From NCBI RefSeq assembly GCF_022682495.2, contig NC_071387.1, forward strand, positions 150,768,347 through 150,832,346: 64,000 nucleotides of DNA, in the 5' to 3' direction. The position numbers and the translations under genes are program-made. This document shows positions 1-11,399 of this stretch, piece after piece. The stretch is from Desmodus rotundus. Its lineage: Eukaryota > Chordata > Mammalia > Chiroptera > Phyllostomidae. The notes below the pieces were generated by a model. That model was not told the DNA's origin and searched no databases. It worked only from the letters and a program-made list of their open reading frames with translations. How positions within the stretch are numbered: position 1 is the stretch's first letter; each line of letters starts with the position of its first letter.

Positions 1-402
1 GGAACTAAGTACCAGCTGTACCATGTTAATTTTATTGAGGGGTATCTTGTATTTGCTTAACACTCCTTGCCTCAGTGAGTAATTTTTGGTTGACTGATCA
101 ATACTTCAATTAATGTATTATTTGATATATTTTATGAGAACAAACATTAACCAAAGAAGGAAATAACAAACAAGCTTCACCTAATTTTTCAGTAGGCTGC
201 CACTTCTCTCTTTAAATGCTCCACATATCCAGACCAATATGCTCTCCTAATCAGTACATTGAGAAGCAGGGCTAAAGAAGGACTTTAATTAGTGTATATC
301 ACATCCATGCCAGAGAATGGATAATGCTATAACTACAGTAATTCATTGCAGTTGTTAGAACATGGGTGAAGGCCAGTGTGCCTACACCTCAGTATGTTTA
401 AA

Positions 403-594
403 GCAGGGCTGCTCACACTTGCATGCACATCAGCACCACCTGGAGCGAGGGCTGGTGAAACCTGAGTATCGGGCGTCCACCCCCACAGCTTTGGATTGCA
501 TTGGCCTGGGATGAGGCTAAAGAATCTGAATTTCTAACACGTTCCCAAGTGCCATTGATGCCATTGACCTGTGGACTACGCTTCGAGAACTGTA
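403..594 (+). mobile_element. MER5A/B-like non-autonomous hAT-Charlie DNA transposon, degraded
   Basis: The stretch follows the MER5 consensus from its left end (about 403, 'gctgctcacacttg') through the middle ('cagcaccacctggag', 'gaatttctaac', 'gttcccaag') to a right end reading 'cttcgagaac' near 590. Divergence is substantial, as expected for an insertion older than the placental radiation. It has no coding capacity. The subfamily (MER5A against MER5B) is not resolved. Confidence 0.75.
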
Positions 595-1417
595 CTGTGC
601 AGAGGAAAGAAACTTGAAACAGAGCAGCACATGACTCAGAAGGTGCCTTGGAGCGCACTAGAGCTAGTGGTTTTCAAAGGTGTTTCTTTTTTTAGTTTTG
701 GAATTCCGCTTATCACCAACCCTTCGATGAGCTCCCCAAAACTTTAATTTAAAAAATAAGTAAAAGTAATAAATTGCTATCCTAAGCAGGTTAAATCTTT
801 GTTTATGGAAATACGTTTTTCTATGCAGGCCCCCAACACACAGACACCCCTAACCACCAAGCCCCCCAACACACGAAACAGAAGAGCGCTCTCAGCACAC
901 TCGCGGTCCTGGCGTGCATTCTGGGCAGCCGTGATGAAGAAAACATGCCCAAGTCACATAGTCAGAAATTGCTAGAAAGGTGTTTGTGGGCATGTATGCT
1001 AAGCACTTATGTATTCAACTATTGCTAACCTAAGTTTACCTCTTCCCCCTTTACCTTAGAATTTTATTTCAAATTCCCACTTTTCACACTTAGACTAAAT
1101 ATTTATCTGTTTCATGACTATGCAGCTAATCAAATCACAGGTGTATTAATGGAGTTTCTTTTTAGAAGAGTACCAATTTAACAAAAAATATTGAAGAAGG
1201 AAAAATCACCTTAAAAACTGATATCTTTGGAGACCCACCCCCTTTCTTTAAACCTTTATACCTTAATTTCACATTCATTAGCCCTGTTTTTGTATAGAAA
1301 TATTCTCGCTCCCCCTCCCTCTTAGCTTCCCAAGTTGTTTTGGGAATGTTCTTCCAGGTCATAGAAGAGCATTTTGTAACAACTAATGACAGTAGGTAAA
1401 GCTTTCATTTAGTTCAC

Positions 1418-1512
1418 CTTATTTCTCTGAAGGCAGAAAGGATCCCGTAGAAAGCATTCTTTGTCCTTCCCACCCTGTAAGTCAAGTTCTTGTTCTTCTG
1501 TGAAAAGTGGGA
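1418..1512 (+). repeat. Local direct duplication, copy 1
   Basis: About 80 bp here recur at 1961-2040 with roughly 88-90% identity by eye. Shared blocks include 'aaggatccc', 'gaaagcatt' and 'tttgtccttcccaccct'. The two copies are in the same orientation about 540 bp apart. The segment matches no repeat family that I know. Confidence 0.7.
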
Positions 1513-1914
1513 GGAGGAGCACACAAGTTTCAGGCGTGGTATCTACCATTCGAGAACCTAACTTAGCCTTGCTGACTCAAGATGCTACGTAACCTAGATT
1601 GTGCCCACTCTTATTTTACTGAGTGCTGTGTATGACTTCTGCTTCTAGAGTGCATAGAAAATGTTACTAAATATGTCTATCAGCAACCTGGAATATTGTA
1701 AGTATGAATACCCGTGCTCATATAATAATAAAGTAGAAGGGGATGTCATGTATTAGCCAGGTAGGAAGATCTAACCTCGAATTTCAAATATATTTAACTC
1801 ATTTAACAGGAAAGAACTCTTTTAGCAACATTATACTTAAATGATAACTTTTAAACCTAGGAGAGAGTCTCTGCCAAAGACCAATATTGGGAGAGGAGCA
1901 GGAATAAAGTTCAG

Positions 1915-2090
1915 AAATACTGGGTTCTAGTCACATATCCACTATTTATTAGACAAACCACTTATTTCTGTGAAGGCATGAAGGATCCCATGGAAAGCAT
2001 TATTTGTCCTTCCCACCCTATAAGTCAAGATTTTGTCCCAATTCTCCATCAGTAAAATGGGAATTAGCAGGCCTTGCCTTCTTGCTTCAT
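1915..2090 (+). repeat. MIR-like SINE fossil interrupted by local duplication copy 2
   Basis: The outer parts ('gggttctagtcac...acaaaccacttatttctgtg' and 'ctccatcagtaaaatgggaa') read like the tRNA-related and core parts of a MIR. Between them, about 1972-2040 is the second copy of the segment at 1418-1512. The MIR assignment is tentative because the insert splits the diagnostic core. Confidence 0.5.
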
Positions 2091-2342
2091 TGCATTTTAG
2101 TGAAAACCACATGGTATAATGCACACATACACACTTCTAAATTCTAAAGCTTTATATAAAGGGGTAGTCATTAATACCTTGGTCTTCACTAAGATAATTT
2201 TTTCTTCTTACTTGTAAAAAAATTGTTTTTCTTCTTTCCTTCCTTGCCACACCCATTCCTTAACAAAAGTTTCAAACCCAAAATTTAGAACCCAGTCTCT
2301 AATGTCTGCTGTTAGAGGTAGTCTCCACAGCAACAGAAGTGG

Positions 2343-2399
2343 ATATAGTGCAGCAACTGATTTCAGAAAGACGCACTGAAACCAGTTGCTGCATTATAT
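2343..2399. other. Near-perfect 24-bp inverted repeat with a 9-nt loop (hairpin)
   Basis: Arm 2343-2366 pairs with arm 2376-2399. As plus-strand RNA this gives 22 Watson-Crick pairs, one G:U wobble and a single A/C mismatch, closed by the loop 2367-2375 (aaagacgca). The size resembles a short miRNA precursor, or the fused terminal repeats of a small palindromic DNA transposon. I recognise no known miRNA or MITE family. It lies in an intron in the sense orientation of MCTP1. Confidence 0.75.
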
Positions 2400-3975
2400 A
2401 ATAACAAGTAGCATAAATCTTAGAACTAAAAAAAAAAAAGGCCTTGAAGATCACTTGGTGCAATAAATCCTAAACAGTGATTTTAATCTGAGAAATCCTC
2501 GGTTCAAAGCAAACCCAATGTGTGAAGCCGATGGGGGCAGAGGGGCTCCAGCTGCAGTGGGGCGTGTAGTCCTCGGAAGTCCCAGGTGCTCCATGAAACC
2601 TCTGCTGCACTTCAGAATGCAGTTGAACGCTGTCCTTGGAGCTCACAGAGGTGAGGAATGTGGAGGCAAAGTCTCACTTTGCTATTAGTAAGGCAGAGCC
2701 ATCGAGCAATGTTGTTTAAAATTTGTTGATCCCCAAAGTAGGGAAATATATAATGTGATTTGGAAAGATTTCCCTTGAAATGTTCAACTATTAAAAGTAT
2801 TATCTTTTGAAGAATGTAGTTTTCATTTTTCCTAATCAAAGTACCCTGAAATGCATGACTTTTGATGATAACAGATAAAAATGTCTGGCATTACTATGAT
2901 TTGGAATAAAAATAGGAATTCAAAGTGGGAGGGGGAGTACACAAAATAGGCTATAATGTTGTAACATTAACGTAGAAGGAATTAGGCTAAAAGTGGAGCT
3001 AATTCACAATTTAGAAGTGGAATAATTTGAAGTCAAGAGAAATGTTGAATTTTTTCATGAAATGACCATAAGCAAAGAATATGAAACAAACAGCAGTTTC
3101 TATTTACTGAACACAGATTGTAAAGATTCTAACAATTTAGCCACTTTCTCTGCTTGTTTTATGTGCTATTTAGTTCAAAGAGATCATATTCCCATTTTTA
3201 GTAGAATTCCTAATTTTTAAAACTTCTGATTTGGTTCACTGACTTAAATATTGTGTTCTAAAACTGAGCATAATAAAATCATTAAAGAAAACGTTTAAAT
3301 ACTAGAATGAGAAGTAAATTCAGAAACACGCCTGCCAATATAAATCACAGATGTAAATTTTAAACTTTGTAACGTAAATGTCAAGCACAAACAAAACATT
3401 TTGGGTGCACTTGCTGATTTTGTTTTCTGTTCTTTGGTACCTTAAATAGTTCTTTAGTGAGCTGAAACTCTTTTAATATGGCAATAAAGATGTTTTTAAA
3501 GTGCATAGAACTTATAACTAAGAACTAAAAACCACCTGTAAAATCCATTCGTAACACAAAGAAAGATTTTCAAAAATCCATAAATAATTAAAAATTAAAT
3601 ATCACAGTGTGAATGAGGGCTTTCATGTTTGTATTTATTTTATTCTAATTTTGACACAGGCATGTTCATACATGTGAATATTCACTGATGTTCTTGAAGT
3701 GCCTACAGCTTGTAATTTTAAGAGTTGAAAAATTATACTTTATTTTGAGCATTCACCTTTTTAACACATTCTTAAATTTATCATGATTTTAATAATTTCA
3801 TATTTATTAATAACTATAATTAAATAATCCATAAATTATTTTTATTTAAAAACTTTATAACTGCCTAATTTTTATTTTTGAAAAATGATAACAATATTGG
3901 AAAAGGTAGTGCCCACTGAGATATTTTGGATTAAAACACAATAAGCTAACTCTGTTCTTTTACTGAAAGTTTCAG

Positions 3976-4140
3976 ACCCAAAGTTTACGCCTATCAGACG
4001 CACACAGAAAATCGCACCTTTGGCGAGGAATAGTCAGTATCACGTTGATCGAGGGACGAGACCTCAAGGCGATGGATTCCAATGGGTTGAGTGACCCCTA
4101 CGTGAAGTTCCGACTTGGGCATCAGAAGTACAAGAGCAAG
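3976..4140 (+). CDS. MCTP1: MCTP1 exon: linker after C2A and first half of C2B (fragment residues 1-55)
   Basis: The exon starts after the acceptor 'aaagtttcag' and ends before the donor AAG|gtgacc. It is 165 nt, phase 0 at both ends. The peptide runs TQSLRLSD to HQKYKSK and matches vertebrate MCTP1 between C2A and the middle of C2B. MCTP1 is an ER- and endosome-associated, membrane-anchored tandem-C2 protein. Its C2 domains bind Ca2+, and the family (studied best in fly) affects presynaptic release and membrane trafficking. C2B begins near W16. Calcium loop 1 is seen as D34 and D40 in the motif MDSNGLSDPYVKF, six residues apart as in synaptotagmin-type C2 domains. The donor lacks the usual G at +5 and is the weakest-looking in the window. 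The 5' neighbour exon is outside the window. Confidence 0.97.
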
Positions 4141-4284
4141 GTGACCGTGTCTTTTTTGTGTTCCTGTCAGCATTTGGAAAGTGGTGGTTAGTCAATAGCC
4201 ATGTTTTGGAAGATGAAAGCCCTACTCTTTTTAAAATGCTTAACCGAACTTTTGAACATCGTGTCAAGAAACGACCAACGATAG

Positions 4285-4480
4285 CATTGCATCTCTTACT
4301 TTATGTGCTTATGTGACCTTGGGTAAACTACTTAACTTCTGTATGTCTCGATTTCTTCGTTTATAACACAAGAATAAAAGGAGGAACTATCTTGAACAAT
4401 AACAAAAAAAGGCTGCAACAAACCTAAGTCGATGCCTGGCACATAAAGTGCTCAAAGAGTGTTGGCTACTCTTATTATTA
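4285..4480 (+). repeat. MIR SINE, forward
   Basis: The core is recognisable from 'tgtgaccttgggtaaactacttaac', through the 'cgatttcttcgttt' region, to the LINE-related tail 'gatgcctggcacataaagtgctcaa'. It is an old, diverged copy. Confidence 0.8.
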
Positions 4481-4634
4481 CAACTAGTACTAGTGTCAGT
4501 ACCACAGACGGCGTTATTTTACATGCCATAAAAATCTGCGTCAATTACTCTGAGCCACTCTTCAAACTGACGCTCGCCAGTGCAGACTGGAAGTTGTTTT
4601 AAAATTGATTTAGAAAACAAAGACTCCTGCTGCT

Positions 4635-4805
4635 TCTACCAGCAGTGAGACAAGGGGCAAGTCAACTCACCTCTTCATGCCCCAATTTCCCATCTGTAAA
4701 AGTGACAATTAAAGTAGTGCTTACCTAGTAAAGTTATTGAGAAGATCGAATAAATATTTTATACATGTAAAGTGCTGGGAATTCTGCCTTGCTCAATAAA
4801 TTATA
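4635..4805 (+). repeat. MIR SINE, forward
   Basis: Contains 'gcaagtcaactcacctcttcatgcc', 'tttcccatctgtaaaa', 'aaagttattgagaagat' and the tail 'tgtaaagtgctggg...tgctcaataaat', in the order expected for MIR. Confidence 0.8.
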
Positions 4806-6104
4806 GTAGCAGAAAGAAGAGGAAGAGCAGCAGTAGTAATAAGATATTGTGTAATAACTATTATATTAGTAGTAATACTGTATTGAATAATCATATTGTT
4901 ATCATATTATTGGGAAAAGGAATAATAATTAGCTAAGGTCATAGCAGTCATAGTTATATTTGGGGCACGTGTCATCTCTTTGTTGTATTCAAATTCACCT
5001 TGATGGTCAGCTTCTACAGCTGCTATTCATAGACAGCTTGGGGCAACTGATCACATCCATCTCATATTAAAAATCACCTCTACCTTGATGGGACTCTCTT
5101 GGCCTTGACATTATTTTCATGAATTGTTCATAAACAGCATGCCTAGGTTCCTTCTGGCCCAGGAAAGTTTTACTAGTACCTGAGGTAGTTGGAAGTGTCA
5201 CAGAGCTGAGCTGTTAGCAGGCAGTGAGAACTGCTATCTGGCTCACCAGTTACCTTACTGAGTGTCCACAGGGAGGTGGGGGGCATCATTTCTGACCTGA
5301 AGGAAATCACATAGGAAGGACAATCCTAAAACAGGAAACGGAAAAGTTAAGCACTTTATGGCCAAATAAGTAAGACAGAATACCATAACCCCACAAAATA
5401 CCATAGGAGTTCATCTGAGCCTAGTTACAAGACATTTGAATTATCATAGCATCTATCCAGTGTCATCTTTTTTTTCTGCCATGGGCTTAATAACATACTT
5501 TAAAGAAACTACTGGTTCCAAAAATAGTTACCTATGACCACTTTGTCTTGTCCTTTATCAATTAACATCATTTCTATGTTCTGGTAGGCTTAAAACATTA
5601 CTTATTTTTATAGTTCTGCTCTTTAGGTATGAAATATGAAGCCCAGCTATGGACACGTGTCTCTCTTTGCTCTTTCTTTCCATGACCTATTGCTGATTAA
5701 TTTCAGATTATGAACTTTAAAAATTGTGATTCATTTGCATTACCTTTGCACATAACATATTTCATTGCTTTCAAAGTCTTTACATCTGAAGATCTGTCTC
5801 CCACACATTAAAAAGAGAAAAGGCCACTGCATGCCTTCCTGCTTAAAAGATTAGGCAAACAAATATGAACGTTGTATCATCCAATGGGGAATGTAATATT
5901 AAAGGAAATCAGTATGGATCACTTTATTGATTGATTCCACCAGGTGTCTTATCTGAATACTTGAAGTTACAAAATTGCACTTCAGATAAGGTATCTTTCT
6001 TGTGTGTGCAACATGGAGATTATACATACATACATATTCATACTAATTCACAAACATGTTTGACATACCACTTGGGGAAAGAGATCTGAAGCTTTAATCA
6101 AAGA

Positions 6105-6230
6105 CTTTCCTCAGAGTCTAGGCACTAAAACATAATGACCTTGGATGGGTAACTTAAACTCCATGCCTTAGTTTTTCCATATATAGAATGGAGATGATCT
6201 ATCAGTGCTATAATTCTGGGATGTGTTTAC
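6105..6230 (+). repeat. MIR SINE fragment, forward
   Basis: Core-like 'atgaccttggatgggtaacttaaactccatgcc...tagaatggagatga'. The 3' part is lost. Confidence 0.6.
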
Positions 6231-6749
6231 CTGACCACTCCAAAGTTACTTGCTTTTTTCCCCTCCCACAGAATTTTTAAAATTATGTATTCAGTGCAGG
6301 AATTCTCATGTACGGGGAAGTAAGAAAAGAAGAAACTCTGGGGTCCTCCGCGCCCTTCGTTGTGCGGTGACAGACACCAAGGTCTGTCTTTGTGCACAGG
6401 CTGGGTATATCAGACAAGTGCTAGAGTCTGCGTGAGCTGTGTTTCACGTACAGACTGTGGTTTTGCCTTTTCTATATAGTGCATTTCTCTCATCCGTTAT
6501 TCTGTTAGTCAAGATGGTGAGGAGGTGACTTTGGTTTTCAGGACACAATCTTTAGGGTCCTTTCAGACTATATGCAGTAGAGATGCTAGAGACCTAATGA
6601 CTCATTTTCATACTTCCGGAAACTTTTGTTCAAATCTCACCCTTACGTACCTTTCTAGACAGTATCTAAAGTTTGATTGAAGGTCTCAAGTTAAATTTCT
6701 TTTAAAGACTGATATTGATGAGACAATAATGACTTTTTTGGTTTTGCAG

Positions 6750-6880
6750 ATAATGCCCAAAACTTTGAATCCTCAGTGGAGAGAACAATTTGATTTTCAT
6801 CTCTATGAAGAAAGGGGTGGAATTATTGATATCACTGCATGGGACAAAGATGCCGGGAAAAGAGATGATTTTATTGGCAG
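6750..6880 (+). CDS. MCTP1: MCTP1 exon: second half of C2B, including calcium loop 3 (fragment residues 56-98 plus part of R99)
   Basis: The exon follows the acceptor 'ggttttgcag' and ends at GGCAG|gtttgt. It is 131 nt, entering in phase 0 and leaving in phase 2, so the Arg codon is split (AG|G). The peptide reads IMPKTLNPQWREQF, then a stretch ending DDFIG. The C2 signature NPQW is at 62-65. Calcium loop 3 is complete, with D87, D89 and D95 in AWDKDAGKRDDFIG at the canonical 2- and 6-residue spacing. Together with D34 and D40 of the previous exon, all five ligand aspartates of C2B are present, so C2B should bind Ca2+. The reading frame stays open for 22 codons into the intron before a stop, which is probably chance. 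Confidence 0.97.
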
Positions 6881-7059
6881 GTTTGTGCGATTTGATTTTT
6901 TTTGGTTCGTCGTAAGAAGGGGAATTTTGTTAAGAGAACACTTGCTTTAAGTCTGGTTATGATAAGTGCTCTTTATTGTTTAGAAGGAAGGGGATCTTAC
7001 CATGGTAAGGCAGTGCAAGGCAGTGCTTGGGTGAACTGCACACTGGCTTTGAAGACTGA

Positions 7060-7073
7060 CCAGTAGGTGGCAG
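7060..7073 (+). promoter_or_regulatory. Candidate CTCF binding site
   Basis: CCAGTAGGTGGCAG fits the CTCF core CCASYAGRKGGCRS at every position, and 'tga' precedes it. It lies 180 bp downstream of the second exon. Occupancy cannot be judged from sequence. Confidence 0.5.
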
Positions 7074-8995
7074 TTTTGACCAGTTGATGGACAGGCTATC
7101 CACACTTGATACCCAGAAATTTTCTCCACATGTCAGAAACATTGTGCGTAAAAGGGAGTTGAGAAAGAGGAATCTCACTTGATTAACGTACTTAAAGGAA
7201 CAAAGAGCATATTCATAGTCTGTAAAGCGATCTGAGATTATATTACTTTTCATAAAGCATATCGTTACTGAAAAATGCAGTTTCCTGGAACTCCCCACAA
7301 GGTGAAGAGTCTCTATAATTTTCTAGCTCTAGGAGTTCATAAAGTGGTAGAGTTCCCAAGTTTTAGCGAAGGAAGTCTTAAGTGAGGCAGACCGTGCTAG
7401 TCTGATAATGCGCTGAAGAAAGGACTCTTCCGAGGCTCAGTGATGTACCTGCACAAAGTTACCTTGAATGGCTGCTTGAGTATATGAACCATTTTCTCAT
7501 CTGAAGGCCTATTTTCATATTTCTTGATAGTTTTAATGTCTCTTTGTAGAAAAACATATTGAAACCTGCCAATACTGAAATAAAAGCGTGCTATACTGAA
7601 GAATTTGTTAGTTCAGAAAATTGCTTCATTGCAGTTCACGTTTCCAAGTTTCTAAAGGTAGAGCCTGAAGAACTGCATGCATACCAACAAATGGAATTTT
7701 ATGCTAGCAAAGCAAGAACAGGAATCCAATCCAACATATTTATCTCTTTTTTTGATTGTTCTGATATATATGTTTTAAACAATGGTTTTCTTCATGGGAT
7801 TATAAAGTGAGAGGTCAAAGATTAGCTTTTGTTACCCTTTAATATTTTATTTATAAAGTGAAATGAGAAAAACACCTCTGTAACCTAATAGTATTTACAT
7901 TTTAATCCTTTTAAGAGGGCATATTCTTCCCAATAAACTAGTTGGAAGTGTATCCTTCCTTCTTATTTTTTCTGACTGTTGGAGGTATTTACTACCCACC
8001 TTTAGTGTCTGGCTCCAGCTTTACCTGGATTGTGGGACGCATTCTTCCTGCTTGTGCCTATCAGGTGGAAAACCCAGCCTGCGGACCCAGGGTGCTGGGC
8101 TCCATCACCCTTGAGGGCATGACTGTCTACTCTACTTCCCAATATCTTCGATGAATTAAAACTGGCTTGTGCAGTACAAAGTTTAATGGTTCAAAATGCA
8201 ACCATTAAAGCATAATAAGGGTTTTTAAAACTCTCATTCATTTTGAATGGCTTACTTTTATTTTCAGTTACATGTTTTTTTCTAAATATGATGAAAACTT
8301 CAAGTAATAAAGTATTAAAAAATTGAAATAAATATAATGAAAACTTATCTGGCATCAGTGTCACTAAAAGCAAAAAAAAAATCAATGTTTGGTCATACAC
8401 TGAACATTTTTGCCTGTGAAAGCAATTTGAGCCAAAAAAAATTTAGAATAAACAAGAGCACAAGTGTGGACAAGATGACTCCTAGGACACCATTTGATAT
8501 CAGTTTAAACCACTTTACACAGTAAAGAGAATTACTGTTGAATTTTGAGATAATAAAAATGGACAATAAGAACTTGTTGTACACTCTGCTAATTTAACAA
8601 AGATGCCTGCTGCAGAAAAAGGAAATGACCATGGTATATCATTATGGTATATCTAATCTACTCGATGTCCAGATAGCACTAGGGACCCCAGGTTTCTACC
8701 TTTATGTTGTTTAAATTGTACTTTGAACACATTCTGCCATTGAAAAACAACATATTATTATACCTGAGTGGAGGCAAGCAAAGTCACTTGTGTTTATGTA
8801 AAGTTTGTGTGGTAACAGTGGAGATAATGCAGATTATAATAGAATTCCTAGAATAGTTTAGAAGAAAATTGACTTAACTCCCAATTAAATTTTAGTTTTA
8901 AGGGTAAAGTAATAGGAGCAAAACTGTAGTTGAGGTCTGGTCTTCTCTTATAAGCTATCATTGCAACATTCTATGTAGTAAGTTTTTTACTTATT

Positions 8996-9155
8996 TGTTT
9001 ATTTTTATTGAAATATACTTGACATATAACTGTGTGAACTTAAGGTGCACAGCACATGGATTTGACACATTTATATATTGTAATATGGTTGCCATTAGAG
9101 CTACAGCTAGCACCTCTACACATCACATAATTATAATTTTTTCTTTGCAGTGGGA
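8996..9155 (-). mobile_element. L1M-type LINE-1 3' end, antisense
   Basis: 'tttttattgaaatatacttgacatataac', 'aaggtgcacagcacatggatttgacacatttatatattg' and 'acatcacataattataat' form the reverse complement of the 3' UTR typical of L1MA/L1MB elements, starting with the T-rich complement of the poly(A) end. No ORF remains. Confidence 0.75.
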
Positions 9156-9544
9156 ATAATTAACATATGTCTGTATTAACTTAAAAGTTAGAGGCTATTT
9201 AGGGAGTCAGCTGGTAATTGATGAGTAAATAAATTTGGCCATGAAGGGTAATACTGCCCCTTCAATACCTAATAACCTTATTCTTTTTTAAAGATACTGT
9301 CCAAATTCACTCCCAAATTTGAGAACACTTTGTATAAATTGGATTATCTACATATACTAGTTTATTATGTTATAGTTTTGTTATTATCCTCTTTATTTTC
9401 TAGTTGTGGCCATATAATGATGTTTGCAGACGTGTTTTGTAAATGCCTACTCAATAACAGGGTATATGTGTATATATACACATATAAAATGGAGGTCTCT
9501 TGTGACTTCCAAGCTGTTAAATCCAATAACTAGTTTTCAATCTT

Positions 9545-10795
9545 CCCTTTAGCTGATCCAGCAGCAGAGGTGGACTTGGCTGACCACTTCCTGACCTTAA
9601 AACATGTTTCCACTTGGCTTCCAGGACACCAGACTGTTTTCGTTTTACCTCACTGCATGCTCTTTCTTGGTCTCCTACGCAAATGTTTTCTCATCTTCTG
9701 TTTTCTCATTCTCCTGTTTTAGTTCTGAAGAGCTTTGGAACCCGCTCACTCTGCATCTTCTCTGTCTATACTCGCTCCTGTGATGACTTCATTCACTCAC
9801 ACTTTCGCGCCATCTAAGATTGACAGTGGCAAAGGCACAGCTCCAGTCCATAACTCACCTAAACTCCAGATTCCTACATCCAGCTGCCTACTCAATATCT
9901 TCTCTTCAGTGTCTAATAGGTGTCTCCAGTATAGCAGGTTCAAAGCCGAAGTTCTTACTCTCCCTACCCCCCAAATCTGCCCTTCCTTCAGGATTCTCTC
10001 TAGTTTGTTGCTAACACCAAAAATCTTGGAGTTGTTTGTGATTCATTTTTTCCTCTCACCCTCATTAAATCCATCAGCAACCTACTAAGTTTTTCTTCAA
10101 AGTATATTCAGCATTCACTCCTCTCGTGATCGCGATCATTACCATTCTGTTTGAAGCCACCACCAGCTTTCATGTAGACAATAGCAACAGCCTCTGTTCT
10201 TCTTCCCACATGACATTAATAAAATAATTAAACTTCTCTTCACAAAGCAAGTCCTTCGATTGTTTCCCATAGTAACCTGGATGAAACCAAATTCCCTACA
10301 GTAGTTTACAATCCTCCTCAGGGTCTGGCCCTGTGACCCCTCTACCTTGAACTTCTTCTGCTCTGTTCCTCCCTCTCTTCGTGCTGCTCTAGCCTCTTGG
10401 CTATTTCTCAAGCACACTGACCACTCTCTCATCCCAGGACCCTTCCTCCCTCAGTCTGTTGGACTCTTTTCTTGGGTGTCCATCTCCCATGCTTCTTTAC
10501 CTTCTTTAGGTCTGTGCACAAATGTCCTATTGGAGAGGTATCCATACCAATCCTACTTAAAATTGACACCCCCTTTCCTAGACATCCCTTTTCCCTATCC
10601 TGCTTTGTTTTCTCAGTAGAAGTAATCACCACTCAACATACTGGGCATCGTCATTTATTTCTCATCACTGTAACGTATGCTCCGTGCGGGTTTTGTTCCC
10701 TGAGGATTTTTGAGTGTTTTGTACACTGCAGCATCCTCGACACCCACAAAAGTATCGGACACATGATAGGTATTTAATAAATCTTTGCAGGACTT
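9545..10795 (+). mobile_element. LINE-2 (L2) element, 3' 1.2 kb, forward, decayed
   Basis: The upstream part matches the end of the L2 reverse-transcriptase ORF ('ggcttccaggacaccagactg', 'tacctcactgcatgctctttc', 'ccagctgcctactcaatatct'). The middle has 'cttggagttgtttgtgattc' and 'aaatccatcagcaacctact'. The end 'gacacatgataggtatttaataaat' is the L2 tail. Open frames of 60-117 codons inside are remnants in C- and T-rich sequence, not genes. Frameshifts and stops prevent any intact RT. Confidence 0.85.
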
Positions 10796-11164
10796 TACTT
10801 TAAATATCTGGAGCTTGATTTAATACTTGAAATTATGGCTCTTCCTTCTCTAAATAAATACAGAATTCGATACCGGGTGTTAATGAAAAGGCAATTAGAA
10901 CAACATGTCTTAGTGGAAGGTACAAAGTTTCAGTGTAATCGAGGAAAGATATGTGTATATAACTCAATAGGGGAGAATTAATGGTTAAAGTGTAAAAGCA
11001 TCTGAGTGATCTTTATACTTTAAAAAATATGGAATTGTTGTTTGAAAAAAAAGCCTATATATTTATCAAGGTATCATAACTTTTTCATCATTGTAAAGCT
11101 AAAGAGTTAATGACATCTGGTTGTTAAATTTTACACAAAAATAAATTTACCATGAGTCGAAGGA

Positions 11165-11395
11165 AACAATAATGATAATGCTTTACAACTTAAAGGGCAC
11201 TATTACATTATCACATCCATTAGCTCAACATTAGGGGATAACGAGAGTGGCTCATAAAACAATTTTACAGATGCAAACAGTTAGGCAGATGGAGCTTAGC
11301 GGTTGCCTCGCTGGGTTGGAACTGGACGATCTGAGACTCAAGTCTAGGACTCCTGATGTGAAAGTCCATGCTCCTTTCACCTCCGTCTTCCATTC
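11165..11395 (-). repeat. MIR-family SINE, antisense
   Basis: Antisense MIR order: 'aacaataatgataatgctt...acaattttacagatgcaaacagttaggcagatgg...' and then 'gagactcaagtctaggactcctgatgtgaaagtccatgctcctttcacc', which is the complement of the tRNA-related head. Confidence 0.75.
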
Positions 11396-11399
11396 AGTA

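Larger units (their letters stand above)
1..3975 (+). other. MCTP1: MCTP1 intron upstream of the first exon in the window
   Basis: Noncoding stretch that ends at the acceptor of the exon starting at 3976. It holds a MER5-type DNA transposon fossil, two direct copies of an 80-bp segment (one inside a MIR-like stretch), a 24-bp hairpin at 2343-2399 and very AT-rich DNA from about 2850 to 3960. No further exon is recognised. The exon carrying the end of C2A must lie upstream of position 1. Confidence 0.85.
4141..6749 (+). other. MCTP1: MCTP1 intron (2.6 kb)
   Basis: Phase-0 intron between the two C2B exons. It contains two forward MIR copies, AT-rich low-complexity sequence at 4800-4920 ('agtagtaata'-like), and another MIR piece near 6105-6230. 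I see no coding exon. Confidence 0.9.

Noticed and set aside
5943..5992. 10-bp inverted repeat cttatctgaa/ttcagataag
   Set aside because: The stem is short with a long loop, so chance is likely in AT-rich DNA.
7559..7810. 83-codon plus-strand ORF between C2B exons
   Set aside because: No similarity to MCTP1 or any family I know, no good flanking splice sites, and AT-rich codon use typical of chance frames.
9614..10777. Cluster of overlapping 60-117 codon ORFs on both strands
   Set aside because: They lie in a decayed L2 element. The C/T-rich sequence gives chance open frames with no coherent domain.
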